Positions 1 through 11,782 of a stretch of DNA of 64,000 nt are shown here, piece after piece; the stretch's first letter is position 1, and every line of letters starts with the position of its first letter. Source of the stretch: Boswellia sacra (lineage: Eukaryota; Streptophyta; Magnoliopsida; Sapindales; Burseraceae); contig SNVD02011027.1 of the NCBI GenBank assembly GCA_013180625.2, forward strand, positions 372,001-436,000, given 5' to 3'. A program made the position numbers and the translations under genes. The notes beneath the pieces were generated by a model. The model was not told where the DNA came from, ran no database searches, and was given only the letters and a program-made list of their open reading frames with translations.

Positions 1-1552
1 AAAAAATTAGGTTTAATAAAAGAGTTTAAAAGTAAAGAATCACTTATTTTTTAAATCTAATTTTTATTTCTAAAAATTAAAATATCAAAATTATTCTTAA
101 TAAAAAATAAAAAATTACAGTTATTTATTAAATTTTTAATAATTGTTTATTTTTAAAAAATATTTATTTATTTTTTCTTATTATTAAAAATAATAAATTC
201 ATTATTATTGCAACATCATATTAGTGATGTTTCAACAAGTCTTAGTTGAATATATTGCCAGGCAATAAAGACAAGATAAAGGGCCGTAGTTTCCTAGAAT
301 TGCTACGACCAAGTGAAATTTTTTTTGGTTAATTTCTACAATCCCAATTAGCCAATGCAAACGAAATTCAGGAATCTGGATAGATGGCCGGAAGAAGTAA
401 GAAAATTGAAAAATTAAATATATTTAATTTAAACATATATTAAATTAAAATTTAATGACCTTGCGGTGTTAAGTTTTCTTTTTTGTTCTTTTTAAATTTC
501 ATAAATAAATTTAATCACTTAAAATTAAATTAATGTATTTAAATTAAAAATATATTAAATAAATCCAATAAAAATTGAAAATTAAAATAATATTTATTTC
601 ATATGCATTAATTTATTATATTTTTATAAATTTAAAATTATCTTATCAATAAGTATGTGGATTTTTTGTTTATATGTTAATTTTTAATTTAATTTGATTG
701 TGATATAAATTTAAAATTAAAATTTTTGGTATTAGTTACGTTATCATATGTTTTACATAAATTAAAAAATTATTTATATTTTTAAAATATTATAAAGTAT
801 TTATATGTATCCAACATAAATATGTATATAATTTTTCTAAGTAATTAAAAAAATTAATTATGAATTTAATAGTTAAATATTATAAATGAATAATATACAT
901 ATCCATTTTGGTCATTTATACAGAATAAAAGTAACAGCAGCAGCAATTTCAAAAACTATCTATTCTATTTTTGAAAAGTAAAACAGTTTTTAAAAATTGA
1001 TTTACTAAATATTTTCTTGCTTTTTTGTAAAGCTTATTTTTTCTACAGCAAACTAGAAGTTGCATTTTTTTTCCCAGCAATAGGAACCTAAAACTGACCA
1101 TTTATATAATAATTGTCCAGTATATATGTTGTTGATATTTGTTTGTCTCAAGTAAGGAAAATGTATACATTGAAAAAAAGGAATTAGCTACAATGCAACA
1201 GCTTCCTGGACCATTGGATTGGAGCTCTAAAATTGGAACTCCAATCAGTGGCTAGATAAAATCCCACTTTGCAAACCTCCAAGCAGTTATTCCAGTCACT
1301 AAAACAGTTCAAAGTTCCTTCTCCTTCAAGTCTTAAATTTTGTACTTTAAGAGCTAGTTTGATTTTGTTTTCCATCTTAGTGGACTTCTAGATTTTTGGC
1401 ATATAGGAAGGAATCATATATACAAGATTTAATGTTTTTGGTGTGCTCTTGAGTTGGATTGGGTATAAACCTGTCGCACTAGTTATACATTGAGGTTGTG
1501 GACTAGTTTTCTTTTCTTTTCTTTTTTTGTTTTTTTGTTAAGGAAATGCTTG
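1..1552. other. AT-rich intergenic DNA
   Basis: Very AT-rich sequence with many short runs of A and T. I find no convincing gene. The longest frame (1184-1375, minus strand) encodes 63 residues with no recognisable motif. A short polypyrimidine stretch lies at about 1510-1530. The region ends where the first LTR begins; the five bases before it, TGCTT (1548-1552), would be one copy of that element's target duplication, but the other copy is not in the window. Confidence 0.6.
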
Positions 1553-2416
1553 TGTTAATATCAAAATGTGACACATTGGTACGTGCTATGCATATGATTA
1601 TTTTAGATCAACTTGTAATTAAAATATTGTGCTTGTTTAATGTTTCTAGAAATTGATTTTAGGATGTATTCGATTCATACTGAATATCTCTTTAAATTAG
1701 GGCATTATTGAAGTATCCTAGTTCATTTAGGAGTATATCATGTTTATGTCATATTTTATTTAGGAGATTACTTATATCACTTCTTATATTATTGATCATT
1801 ATCATATTCTTACCAAATTGAGTTTGATTAAGATTCTACAATATATTGGTGAGAACAACAACTGAATGTCACACTATATATATAATGTTATTTCACATAA
1901 CTTATATATAATGATGCATATGTGGGACGACATTTCAAGAAAAATAGAGGAGAACTTTAATACAAATTGGAATACAAGTTTGATTATGTTTTGTGAGAGT
2001 TTTATTCATATATGAGAGGCCGTGTTCGTGCATGAATGTTGGTTAAGTTTGATTGAATTAGTTGTCACTCGAGAGAACTTGCAAATTGAGTGTTTATGTA
2101 ACTCACTGTCAGAATTTGTTGTTACGAGTTACTTAACATTGTGTTGTAGAGTTGTCAGCAATTGAGAGTGAGCAATGTCACTAGAGTTTAAGATGTTGGT
2201 GGGATTTTGTTTTAAAAAAATTAGGTTAGTGTGTGAGAGGTCAGTACTATAAACAAACCTAAAGATTATATAGATAAGAACTTAATGAATTACAGCTCTA
2301 ATTGTCCGTGGACGTAGGTTTTTTATAACTGAATCACATAAAATCCTTCTATGCCATTTTATTTTATAGTTTACTGTTATATTACATATAACTACTTCAT
2401 ACTTTCAGATCTCTCA
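1553..2416 (+). repeat. 5' LTR of Ty1/copia element Cop1
   Basis: A long terminal repeat starting TGTTAATATC and ending CTCTCA, two bases before a primer-binding site. It aligns along its length, with many substitutions, to the minus-strand solo LTR at 34564-35431, which has clean TG/CA ends and a target duplication; that comparison fixes these boundaries. Length is 864 bp against 868 bp for the solo copy. Promoter and polyadenylation signals should lie inside, but I could not place a clear TATA box. The matching 3' LTR is not in the window. Confidence 0.8.
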
Positions 2417-2418
2417 AT

Positions 2419-2430
2419 TGGTATCAGAGC
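2419..2430 (+). other. Primer-binding site (initiator Met tRNA) of Cop1
   Basis: TGGTATCAGAGC is complementary to the 3' end of plant initiator methionine tRNA, the usual primer of Ty1/copia reverse transcription. It lies two bases after the 5' LTR, as expected, and fixes the plus orientation of the element. Confidence 0.9.
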
Positions 2431-2477
2431 AAGTTGACTGACATACAAGTGAAGAAAAATTACATTGATTTGGAGGT

Positions 2478-4236
2478 ATGGAGTTTATGCGAAATGGAGG
2501 ATTTGGAGCATAATCACATATTCTTGATGATAATAATTATTCATATTGAAAAGTGAGAAGGATGATATATATCAAATCTCTTAATGATAGGGCGTGGATC
2601 AACCTGTTTAAAGGTTGGACACTAGCAACGAGATTAAATGCTTTTGGGGATTCATAACCTAAACCTGAGGAAGAATGGATTGATGAGGACTATAGGCATT
2701 CTAGATGGAATTCAAAGGCACTTAATTCAATTTTTACAGTTGTGGATTTGTATAGCTTTGGACATATTTCAAGATGCAAAGTAACTAAAGAAGCTTAGGA
2801 CATTCTTGAAGTAAAGCATGAGGGTACAATATCTGTTAAAAGATCTAAATTGATGAGATTAAATTCACAATTTGAGAATCTGATGATGCATGAGGATGAG
2901 TCAATTTTTTATTTATATTTAAAGTTGCGTCATATTATAAATTATGCATATATGCTAGGTAAAACCTTTACTGATGCAGAAATTATTAGTAAAATTATTA
3001 GATTTGTTCTTAATAAATTTCAATAGAAAATCTTTGCCATTGAGGAAGTAAAAAACACTAATCAGATAAAAGTTAATGAACTAATTGGCGTTCTTCAAAA
3101 CTTTGAGATTAATCATAGCATTAGGAAGCGAAAAGAAAAAAGTATTGCATTTAATGTTAAAACCGAAAAATCTAATGGTGAAAGTAGTGATGAGTTCGAT
3201 GAAACTGATTCAAAGTAGATTGCTTTTCTAACAAAGAATAATATCAAGTTCATGAAAAAAAATTTCAGAAAAAAGAATCAAGGAAAGGCATCAAACTCAA
3301 GAGAAGACAAGTTCAAAAAATTTAGCATGGAGAATGACAAGAAGAAATCAAAACAACTTGACAAGAAAGAACAGATTCAATGCTGTGAGTGTTCTAGTTA
3401 TGGACATATTCAATCTGAATCTACTAATCTGAAAAAGAAGCACAAAAGGTTATCAACTACTTGGAGTGACAATTCAGAAACTGTCTCAAACGATCAAGAA
3501 CGCATGAGTAACTTTAATGTATTCACAACATTTACAGCTAATAAAGGGAAAGCTATTATGTCCAATACAATGAAACAATGCAGAACTTATGATGAACATT
3601 CATATGCAAAAAATGATCCATAATACTATGAAGAGTTGTAAGAAACATACAATACACTCTATGCTGAATTGCTACATTAGAAAGAGGAAATTAGAACATT
3701 GAAGAAGGAGATTGAAGTGTTGAAATGTGAAATTTTTTTTGTTGAAAACTGCATCATAGAACTGGAGTTTGCCTTCAAAGATAAAACAACACATATTAAG
3801 AAAATTACAGTAGAACTGGTTGAGAGCAGTAGATGTGTTGATCAACTCAGAATTAAGTCATCAAAACTTGATCAGATCTTGAGTCTTGGAAGAGATAGTT
3901 CCAACAAACATGGCTTAGGGTATTCCAAAGGTGTGAAAGCTTGAGCATTAGGTAAAACTTCTGAACCTAGCTTAAAAAGATCAAGTCCTAGCTCAAAAAG
4001 TAATGATGTTTTTATTTCTTCCTTGAGCTCTTTTAAATCCAATCCTAAAAAGGTAAGAAAATTAATTCCAAAATGTTTGTCAAAGGGCATATTAGACCTA
4101 GATGTTTTAAATTGTTGAGTTTTTTGCTTGAAGATCAAAACAGTCTAAGTAGTCATCTAAAACATGATTGCAGTCAGTCAAGAAAGATAGAAAAGTCTAC
4201 AATGTTACTTTTATTACACTTAATAATTCTTCTAAT
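2478..4236 (+). pseudogene. Decayed copia gag (UBN2-type) of Cop1
   Basis: Capsid-like gag of a Ty1/copia element. Starting at the ATG at 2478, the translation follows the copia gag pattern: an N-terminal stretch ending in a KVRRM-like sequence, then AWxIL, HEGT, SKLMRL and QFENLMM segments of the UBN2 family, then a lysine-rich linker and the sequence CCECSSYGH at about 3380-3410, a decayed CCHC zinc knuckle whose last Cys is missing. In-frame stops include those just after MRNGGFGA, after NNYSY, after NKFQ and near 3215. No functional protein can be made. The Lys/Glu-rich 3696-3950 part would be the C-terminal coiled region. Confidence 0.75.
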
Positions 4237-4453
4237 AACTTGTGGTATTTTGATAGTAGTTGTTCCAGGCACTTGACTCGAAATAGACAATTTTTTTTTT
4301 AAAATTTTGAGTTATGCAGGGAAGAAAATGTCACATATGTTGATGGTGCAAAGAGTAAGATAATTAGTAAAGGTAATTTATATGTTAAAGGCATAACTAA
4401 TTTCAAAATATTTTGCTGATGTATGGAATAAAAGCTAATCTGATTAGTGTTAG
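4237..4453 (+). pseudogene. Copia protease start, cut off by element A
   Basis: In one frame the sequence reads WYFDSSCSRHLTRN, the start of the copia aspartic protease, where plants usually have WxxDSGCSxHMT; the catalytic Asp is kept and the following Gly is replaced by Ser. It continues GNLYVKGI before stops, and is cut at 4453/4454 by the LTR of element A. The bases GTTAG (4449-4453) would be one copy of A's target duplication. The rest of Cop1 (integrase, RT, RNase H, 3' LTR) must lie beyond the right edge if it survives. Confidence 0.7.
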
Positions 4454-6350
4454 TGTAAACAAGGCTTTCATCCCGTCAGAGCGTTTATGACCACGATACT
4501 ATGTCAAAGCCTTTTTCAAGACTCAAGGGAACACAAACAGGCCATGGGCATGTATGGAGAAATGGAGTCGCCATCTAATTATTTGATTGGGAATGAATGG
4601 GAGCAATCCAATCCCTCGCTTCGAGACCTAAATTATCCTCATCCCTTTAGAGATGGGTTCGGGAAGTTAGGTACCAGTCATTCGACTCGCTCAGATCAAG
4701 ATCCGACATCCACCAGGGTATACCAAATAAAAATATCTCATATTGACATACATTCCACTTAGGGTTGTCTGTTTTATACACACATTGCTCATTTTATCTT
4801 CTTTAAGACATGTAAGGTGATTTCATTCATATCAGTTGTATATTCATATAAAGAAAGAGGGAGAAGAATTGATTGTATTTTCGTTAAACATGGGAGGAGG
4901 GGAAGAGAATTACATTAATTGCTCGTCGATAATAAAATGATACTCCAAATAAAATATTCCATACGTTTATTCATAATAATATCATATATTTGAATGTAAA
5001 AAATTAATTCAAGATTCGATAGATAATAAATTCCTCACCACCATATATGAGTTTATTCAATGTCTATCAAGCTTCTTTAATGGCATAAAAAATATATCTA
5101 AATATTGTATATTCCTACATGCATTCAAATCAATCAACTAAAATTTTAATTAAGGCCATAATCTAGAAGCATGGCATTCTAGCCTATAGCTATTCCAACA
5201 TAATTCATATTAGTTTGTAAGAACGATGACATTTCTAGCCTAGTCATGGCATTCATAGCATATTCTAGCCAAAATATGGCATTTCTAGCCTAATTCATAT
5301 TAAAGCAAGACTATTCTCGTCCAATCAAACCATTTAAAGGGGTAATTAAGATAATTCACCTATTAAATGCTATTTCCTAGCTTTCTTCAAGATGATCATA
5401 AGTCTTCCTAGCATGTGCTCCTAAGCATGATTCTAAGCATTCGTGAAGAAAATAAATTCCTAAACACGATTCTAATAAAAAAGGGATAGCGGACTTACCT
5501 TGACATGCTTATCCATCTCGCAAAGCAAACAAGAGTTAAAACAATTTATAATAACCCCTAAGCATGCTTCTAAGCACTAAAAATAAGTCCTAAACATACT
5601 TATTCTAAGCAAGAAAAATAAAAGAGAAAATAGGAGGGAGAAGAGAAATCTGCTCTCAAGACGTACCCTTTTCGGGTTTAGAGCAATACAATGCCTAAAA
5701 AAAACTTTAAACCTGAAAAGACTTCTCAAATTCTCAGGCTTTCTTTAAAAAAAAAAAAGAAGAGATTATTATATTCGATAATAGGTGTGTTTTGCAAAGT
5801 GAGGAAAGGGCCGTTTATATATAAGAGGGGTTGAATTGAAAAGGGAAGTAAAGAAGCAAATATGGAAGATTTCTTTTGAAATTTTCCTAAAATACTTGAC
5901 CAACAACCATGACTACCAACCAGCTATCAAATAGCCGACTGACTGTTGTTGACAGCCGGGCAACTGTTGCTCAATAGTCGGGCAATTGATTGACTTCGTG
6001 CCATTTCAAAATGCAGTCCCTTCCAACCTTTACTTATTCGATCGCATCTAACTTTTCAAGTTCAGCTCTGATTCATGATCCATAAATTTCTAAAAAAACT
6101 AGACATCTATAGGTTCGCAACAATATATTACCCATAATCAGATTCCCTTTGGATTAATTTTTGTGATTTTTTGAAATCACATATCAGTTTTCGAGACCTT
6201 TCATCAATTCCCTCTCACATTTTCTTTCTGGCCTTCAAGGGTAGTTTGATCATTTTTATTACTTGACATTCATCTTCATTCCTCCATCGAGCTTAAAAAA
6301 TTTAGCCTTTGTAGCTTACCCCTTACTTTGGAGAAGTTTGTGAGACACAA
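4454..6350 (-). repeat. 3' LTR of element A (Tat/Ogre-type gypsy)
   Basis: Reverse-complement copy of the LTR that is complete at 13363-15216 (1854 bp). The edge at 4454 (plus-strand TGTAAACAAGG) is the LTR 3' end and is sharp because Cop1 coding sequence stops there. The other edge is blurred: similarity is clear to about 6310 and a TGTCTCAC start at about 6350 is possible. Inside are a minus-strand TATA box near 5816-5824 and short degenerate repeats of a TCTAGCCTA/GGCATT type at about 5160-5300. Confidence 0.8.
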
Positions 6351-6434
6351 AAATTGATAAAGTACTATTGCTTCGTCTTTCTTTTGTCCATCTCAACATC
6401 TTTGCTTTCGTCCTCATTCTATTAGACTTTCTTA

Positions 6435-7100
6435 TCATCTTTTTTCTTTCTTTCTATTCCTATAAAAGGTGTGCCCATTCGAGAAATGAAGGGCCCATTC
6501 GAGGGCTAATATGCCCATCCGAGAGCTAGTGTACCCATCTAAGGGTGAATGTGCCCCTTCCAGGGCTGATGTGCCCATCTGATGGCTAATGTACACATCT
6601 AAGGGTGAATGTGCCCCTTCTAGGGCTGATGTGCCCATCCGAGGGCTAATGTATCCATCCAAAGGTGAATGTACCCTTTCGAGGGCTAAAATGTGCCCAT
6701 TCTAGGGCTAGTGTGCCCATCTAAGGGTCAAAGTGCCTGTCTAAGGGCGAATGCGCCCATTCAAGGGCTAGAAAGCATCCCTATGAAGCTATGACAAAAC
6801 ACTCCTTAATGTACCTATTTCTTAGGATTTTCAATATTCTTCAGTGTACCTACTTTTTGGAATTTTTAACAACCTTCAGTGCACCTCTTCTTAGGACTTT
6901 TGCCTATTCCAAAAGGCTTCAAACACTCTTAAGTGCACTTAACTTCTTAGGTTTTTCAACACTCTTAAGTGTACCTACTACTTGGAGTTTTCAACATTGT
7001 TCAGTATGCCTTTCTTAGGGCTTATGCCTATTTTAAGGTCTTCAAACACTCTTAAGTGCACCTATTTTCAAAGGTTTCCTTCTAATGCATGCCTACTAGG
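6435..7100. repeat. Degenerate minisatellites next to A's 3' LTR
   Basis: At 6465-6780 a unit of about 20-30 bases around GTGCCCATCCGAGGGCTAAT is repeated more than ten times. At about 6790-7090 a second, longer unit (about 60 bp) with CTTAAGTGCACCTA and CTTAGGXTTTTCAA is repeated about five times. Both have counterparts, reverse complemented, in the same place in element B (30430-31090), so they belong to this element family and are not a local expansion. Confidence 0.75.
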
Positions 7101-8105
7101 AAAATGTGCTATCATGCACTGCTTCATGATCTTTAGACCTTGTCATTCTTCATGCCTTCAACTAAGTATCCTTCATACTCTCTATGATCTCTTCACACTT
7201 TGTATTCACTGGATTTCATGCTCTTCTTTCAAGTATTCTTCATGCTTCTTTAATCTTCTCTAGATTTTGCATTCAACGGGTTTCATGCCCAAGTATTCTT
7301 GCTTTTATTCTCGATTTCATCTAATCCACTTGGGTAAATTCATCATGTTCCAGCATTTTTTTGTTCTTGACTTCTCTTAAATGCGTCATGCCTTTCACTG
7401 GGGAATTCCCATTATGTTATTGAACCTCTGCCTTATTACTAATTTCTCATTGTCCTTGTAAGCTCTTGTAAAATGTTAAACATCTTTATGGTTTCAAATT
7501 AATTCAAATTTCTACCTCATGTGTGTGTTCTTCAACAGCCCTACTTTCTAGTCTCTCAAGAAATTCATTCCTCGTTTGGACTGGTCGAGGATTCCATTTG
7601 ACCAATGCTAATCTTTCTTTGTGAGTTGCTAAATTGTTGACATGGTTGGCTGTTTACCAATGAGACGTTTAAAAAAAAAATCCTGTCGATGTTTTAGGGC
7701 TGGCATAAAGTTTTCTTCTATTTTCTTTTTTCCTTCTCTTGCTTTCTCTTTTTTCTTTTTTTCTTTTCTTTTTTCTTTCTTTCTTTCTTTCTTGTCTTTT
7801 TCTCTTTTCTTTTTTTCCTTCTTCTCTTCTCTTTTCTTTTTCTTTTCTTCTTTTTTTCTTTCCTTTTCCTTTTCCTTTTCCTTTTCCTTTTGTGCCCTTC
7901 ATCAAAGGGACAACCGCCTGACTATCTAAGCATCGTCCAATGGTCAATCAATAGTTGGCTGACGATTTGACTAACATCCGATAGCTAAGGACTTGTATAA
8001 AGTTTGTTCAACTTCTTATCACTTCATTCACGCGTAACTTATCCTCTCTTCATTCAATTTGCTTCCAGTTTTCTCCTACATATTCGTCTTAACATCCTGT
8101 TTCCA
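7101..8105. other. Spacer of element A with long pyrimidine tract
   Basis: Non-coding spacer between the minisatellites and the PMD gene. At about 7725-7895 lies a nearly pure pyrimidine tract (CTTT and TTCC repeats). Element B has a purine-rich tract on the plus strand in the matching place (about 29700-29830). Apparent frames here translate only to Ser/Phe or Lys/Glu runs. Confidence 0.6.
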
Positions 8106-10054
8106 ATAGTAGGTCATCCAGTCCATCTTGACTTGAGTAAGAGCAACCTGGTTTGGAAATCAACATTGAAGGGTCTTCCAAAGGACCAAGTGGTGCCTGT
8201 TATCTATGATGTGGCTTCCCATATAATCAACCTAGCATGTATTTTTCTTCACTCTTCGTTTTTTTCCCATTTTCTTAGAATTCTTTGAGGCATGTATTCA
8301 TGTAGTGACTTTAATTTGTTGCCTTAGGATTACAATGAGAACAAGATATGTTGGTCATTTTTTGAAGCCCATAGTTGGTTTTTAGAGATAGAAAATGAGG
8401 CTATTAGGAATAGGATCGCCGCTACCGGTTTCTATGAGTTTATCACCTGTTTTCCACATGCTTCTCGGTACACTAATCATGAAGTTTTAGTCATTTTCTA
8501 CGAGCATGTATGGACATGACCCGCATATTCTATCTTTCGATTAGTGAGATGACTATCATGCCTTTAGACATCGCCTTTCTGACTGGCCTTCTATGCAATG
8601 GTGAGGTCATTTTTATTGACACTTGCATCGTAGAATCAAGGGATCAGGAGAACTTGATTCAACAACTTTCTAGGTGCGAGGTAAAGATCAAGAATAATAT
8701 TGTGATTCGAAATGCTTTGTTGTATGAGTATTAAAGGCGGAGATCCAACTTGACTCCGATCGAGGTGGATCAGTAGTTTCATTGTCTATCTACTCGGATC
8801 GACACTTTTTGCCAATACATCAAACACCGCCTTCTTGACTCTACTTTTGGCCCTCCAGGATCTTGACCGAGTGAGGGATTTCAATTGGGGCCATGTTACT
8901 TCTCGGCTAGCTATATTTCAGTCTCGATCGTGCTTGTCAAGGCATTGGTAGGATTACTGGGTTTGTTCAGCTTCTTGAGGTAACCTCTTTCTTTTCTACA
9001 CCTTCGTGTTTTGTCTGTATGAATTTAATTTCTGATTTTGTTCTATTCATGACAAATATGGGCATATGAGTTAGGATTTCTAGCTTCCTGACTCCTTACT
9101 TGCGAGGACTTTTTCTTCCCATGGATGAAAAGGTGAGTTGCATGTTATGCAAAGCTTGAGAGGACTCCCGAGTTAGAGTTCTTTTGTGATTATATTCATA
9201 GCATGACCTGGGACAAGGTAAAAGACATTATAGTCAGTATTTTCATTTATATTAGAATCTTACCATACTTCTTAATTCTTCTCAAATTCACTATAAGTGG
9301 TAGGGACTTGAGGAAAATTGGTCGGCGGCTATGAGGATCACCTCCCTATTCAACTACTACCGCCTTTTTCTTCTCTGTGTGAACAATATGATATGGTATT
9401 TAGGTGAACACGTGTGGGATTGTTGTAAAGTCCCATTGTGTCGTATAATTCCTCTTTCACCGCCAATTCTGATGATATATTTGACTGATTTGATCATAGA
9501 TCCAGAGGTGTTAGATTACACGATCGAATTCCATTTGAATATGATAAAGTTTCCATTGATGACGTCTTCTTACATCGATTGTGTTCGAGCCACTTTGTTA
9601 CACACCAGGCCTGACAGATCTATTGATGAGACTTTTGATCCCTCTGTTGTGTCTCGTCATACTAGTATTTCTTCCGTTCACTGTGGGAAGAGATCGAGAG
9701 CCTCCTTTGCATGTATTGGTATATCAATTTACTTTTCTACTACTGCTCAGCAGCCCCATCCACCTCTAACTCCTCCAATTGCTTCAACTGTTCCAGCTAG
9801 CCATGTGATTGATGACCTCTAGGCTTATCCTAATAATGTTGTCAACACATGGGATGATAATGGACAGATCAACAGTCATGTGATCACTAAGGACCTGAAC
9901 ATGCCTATTCCCTTTGTTCCACAAGACACTATTATGGTAAATCTTTTGACTATATGCTTCTCAAGTTTCCTATCATTCTTTAATTAATCATTAATAAAAA
10001 TGCAATGCAATGCAGGTGCCACGATCTTTTATGGCACAAGTTTTTCGTATGTAG
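8106..10054 (+). pseudogene. Plant mobile domain (PMD) gene in element A, antisense to its gag-pol
   Basis: Encodes a protein of the plant mobile domain family (aminotransferase-like PMD, also found in MAIL/MAIN-like host proteins and Mutator-type transposons). Exon 1 starts at a lost ATG (ATA here, ATG in copy B). Exon 2 holds WFLEIENEAIRNRI and the family pattern with SISEMTIMPLDIAFLTGLLC. Introns: 8235-8327 (donor GC, acceptor AG), 8980 to about 9056 (acceptor lost), 9218-9297 and 9937-10015 (both GT-AG, about 80 bp). Several stops (for example near 8517) and the missing 3' exons make it non-functional. In copy B the gene continues for two more exons; here a deletion joins it almost directly to the next gene. 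The gene runs opposite to gag-pol, as known for extra ORFs of some plant Tat elements. Confidence 0.75.
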
Positions 10055-10064
10055 GTCATTTCCT

Positions 10065-11543
10065 ATGTTTAAGGCCTCTCTCATAATCCACCAGCCTCTT
10101 TTAAAGCCTTTAAAGGATGACGATTGTAAACGACTCAAGTCCATCGATCTCTATCATCTGAAGTTTCTTCGAAATGTAAAGCTTGATATCCCTTTTCTTA
10201 AGGTCTACACGACCTTCTAAGATTCTAACAATCACATCTTTTGCTTCAATGGGCAAGAGCTTTGCCCACTGTATGAAGAATTCTTTGTCATACTTGGTTG
10301 TCACTCATCCAATTCTAAGAACATCATTTTGCTTATTTTACAGACATTGTCGATGTCAAATCTTGTCCATTTTTTCTACTTTTTGATTTCTACAATGGGT
10401 ATTCACACAAGAGGTGATAGAGTAACATTATCTTCCATCATGCCTTTGCTCAAAATGATAGATAGGACCTCGTCCGGTTGGCTTTGCCTTCTTCAGTTTT
10501 ACCTTCTTGTGCAGTTTTTACTAGTCTCACCAGACGGTCTTAGAGATCCGTACCTCGTGCCCATCATTTCTTAGATGGGATCCGATTTCATAGCAATTCC
10601 TTTTATTCTAACTAAGACATTGATCAGACTAGATTAAGTCATGATTGATCGAAGTCAAAGATTTGGTGGTAGTCTTTTGCTTCTTCAAGTTTTTCTTCTA
10701 ACCCTAAATTTTACCTAAGCCTCCTTTTCGGGTTTTCAACTTAGCAATCATCATATATATGTATATGTTTGTGCTATAATTTTTGCCTAAGTCACACTCT
10801 TTGGGTTTTCGACTTAGCGAGCTATGCTAACTTTTGCTTGAGCCGCCTTTTTTGGGTTTTCGACTCAGCTTGTTTTTCTCTTTTTCTTTCATGCTCAAAC
10901 TTTTGTCTAAGTTGCCCTTTCAGGTTTTCAGCTTAGTGGGCTTGCATTAGTTTTTGCCTAAGCTGCCTTTTTAGGTTTTTGACTTAGCTAGCTTTCTTTT
11001 CTTATTTTTCTTTTTCTCAAACTTGATTACAAGAGAGGTTATCTATTCTAACATCGCTTGAAGGGAAATTTTTTGTTATAGCCCTCGACTTCACACGAGA
11101 AGGAGACTTGAGAGACATTCTTTTTGGACTAACTGGCTTTGAGTCACTCCTGATACTTAGATTCACTGGCACTGTCCATGTGGAGGCTGGAGCATGTGGC
11201 AGTCATGACCTATATCACATGCGTGCCATTAGTTGGTTTTACTCATAGTTCACTCCATGATCATGCTAGACTGTATCTGCAATATGGACTTAAGCAAAGG
11301 ATCGTGGATTCACTAACTACTTTTGGTCCTGAGAGGCTGTTTGCTCGTTATTTAGAGTGTGCGAAAGATTCTTGGCCATATTGTACCATCGAGAGGAATC
11401 TATTTTGTGATCTTGATCTTAAGACAAATGACAAGTACGAGGATTGGATGGCCTTTTAACCCTCCATTCCTAATCCTGATATTCGAGCCAGATGGTGCTA
11501 TGAGCGATATGGTGAGCCTATTCGTAGTCCATTGAAGAGGTAG
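10065..11543 (+). pseudogene. DUF7745-like gene in element A, with intron
   Basis: From the ATG at 10065 the product reads LKFLRNVKLDIPFL, then DSNNHIFCFNGQELCPLYEEF, a pattern typical of plant DUF7745 proteins, and later WRLEHVAVMTYITCVPLVGF. The second exon ends at a TAG at 11541. The intron runs from GT at 10689 to about 11098; in B the acceptor is AG, here it has become CG. Stops near 10218 and 10573 show it is dead. It lies on the same strand as the PMD gene and converges on the integrase end. The family function is unknown to me; assignment rests on motif memory and should be searched. Confidence 0.65.
10713..10988 (+). repeat. Intronic array of five small stem-loop units
   Basis: Five copies of a unit of about 33 bases (10713-10745, 10785-10818, 10836-10869, 10905-10936, 10956-10988), each starting near GCCTAAG, with a CCTTTTxGGGTTTTC middle, and ending CTTAG. 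In the second copy CTAAGTC and GACTTAG form a 7-bp inverted repeat. The units are separated by unrelated AT-rich or pyrimidine sequence, so this is a dispersed array and not a simple tandem. Confidence 0.7.
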
Positions 11544-11782
11544 AGACGACATTGTTGGTTTCATTGCTAGCTTCGATGTTAAATGTCTTCCTTTTATTAT
11601 TATGTAGAATAGTAAGACATTTTAAAGGCATATTTGTACCAAACAATTTCATTTCATTAATAAAAGTACAGTCTTTTGTTCTCCAAACGATATGTGCACA
11701 AGAAGACAGCTCCTATCATTAATAAATCATTTTTTATTTTCTGATTAATTATTTTTCCTGTCACTCTCCCTCTTTTTTTTTT
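11544..11782. other. Convergent 3' region between antisense genes and integrase
   Basis: About 240 bp between the plus-strand DUF7745-like gene and the minus-strand integrase end. It includes TTAATAAAAGT near 11660 and AATAAAT near 11722, possible polyadenylation signals. The matching place in B is 23439-23664. Confidence 0.4.

Noticed and set aside
1184..1375. 63-residue frame on the minus strand
   Set aside because: No motif, no conserved partner, in AT-rich intergenic DNA; cannot be told from chance.
7642..7947. Overlapping frames of Ser/Phe on one strand and Lys/Glu on the other
   Set aside because: They are translations of a long polypyrimidine tract and have no counterpart kept in frame in element B.
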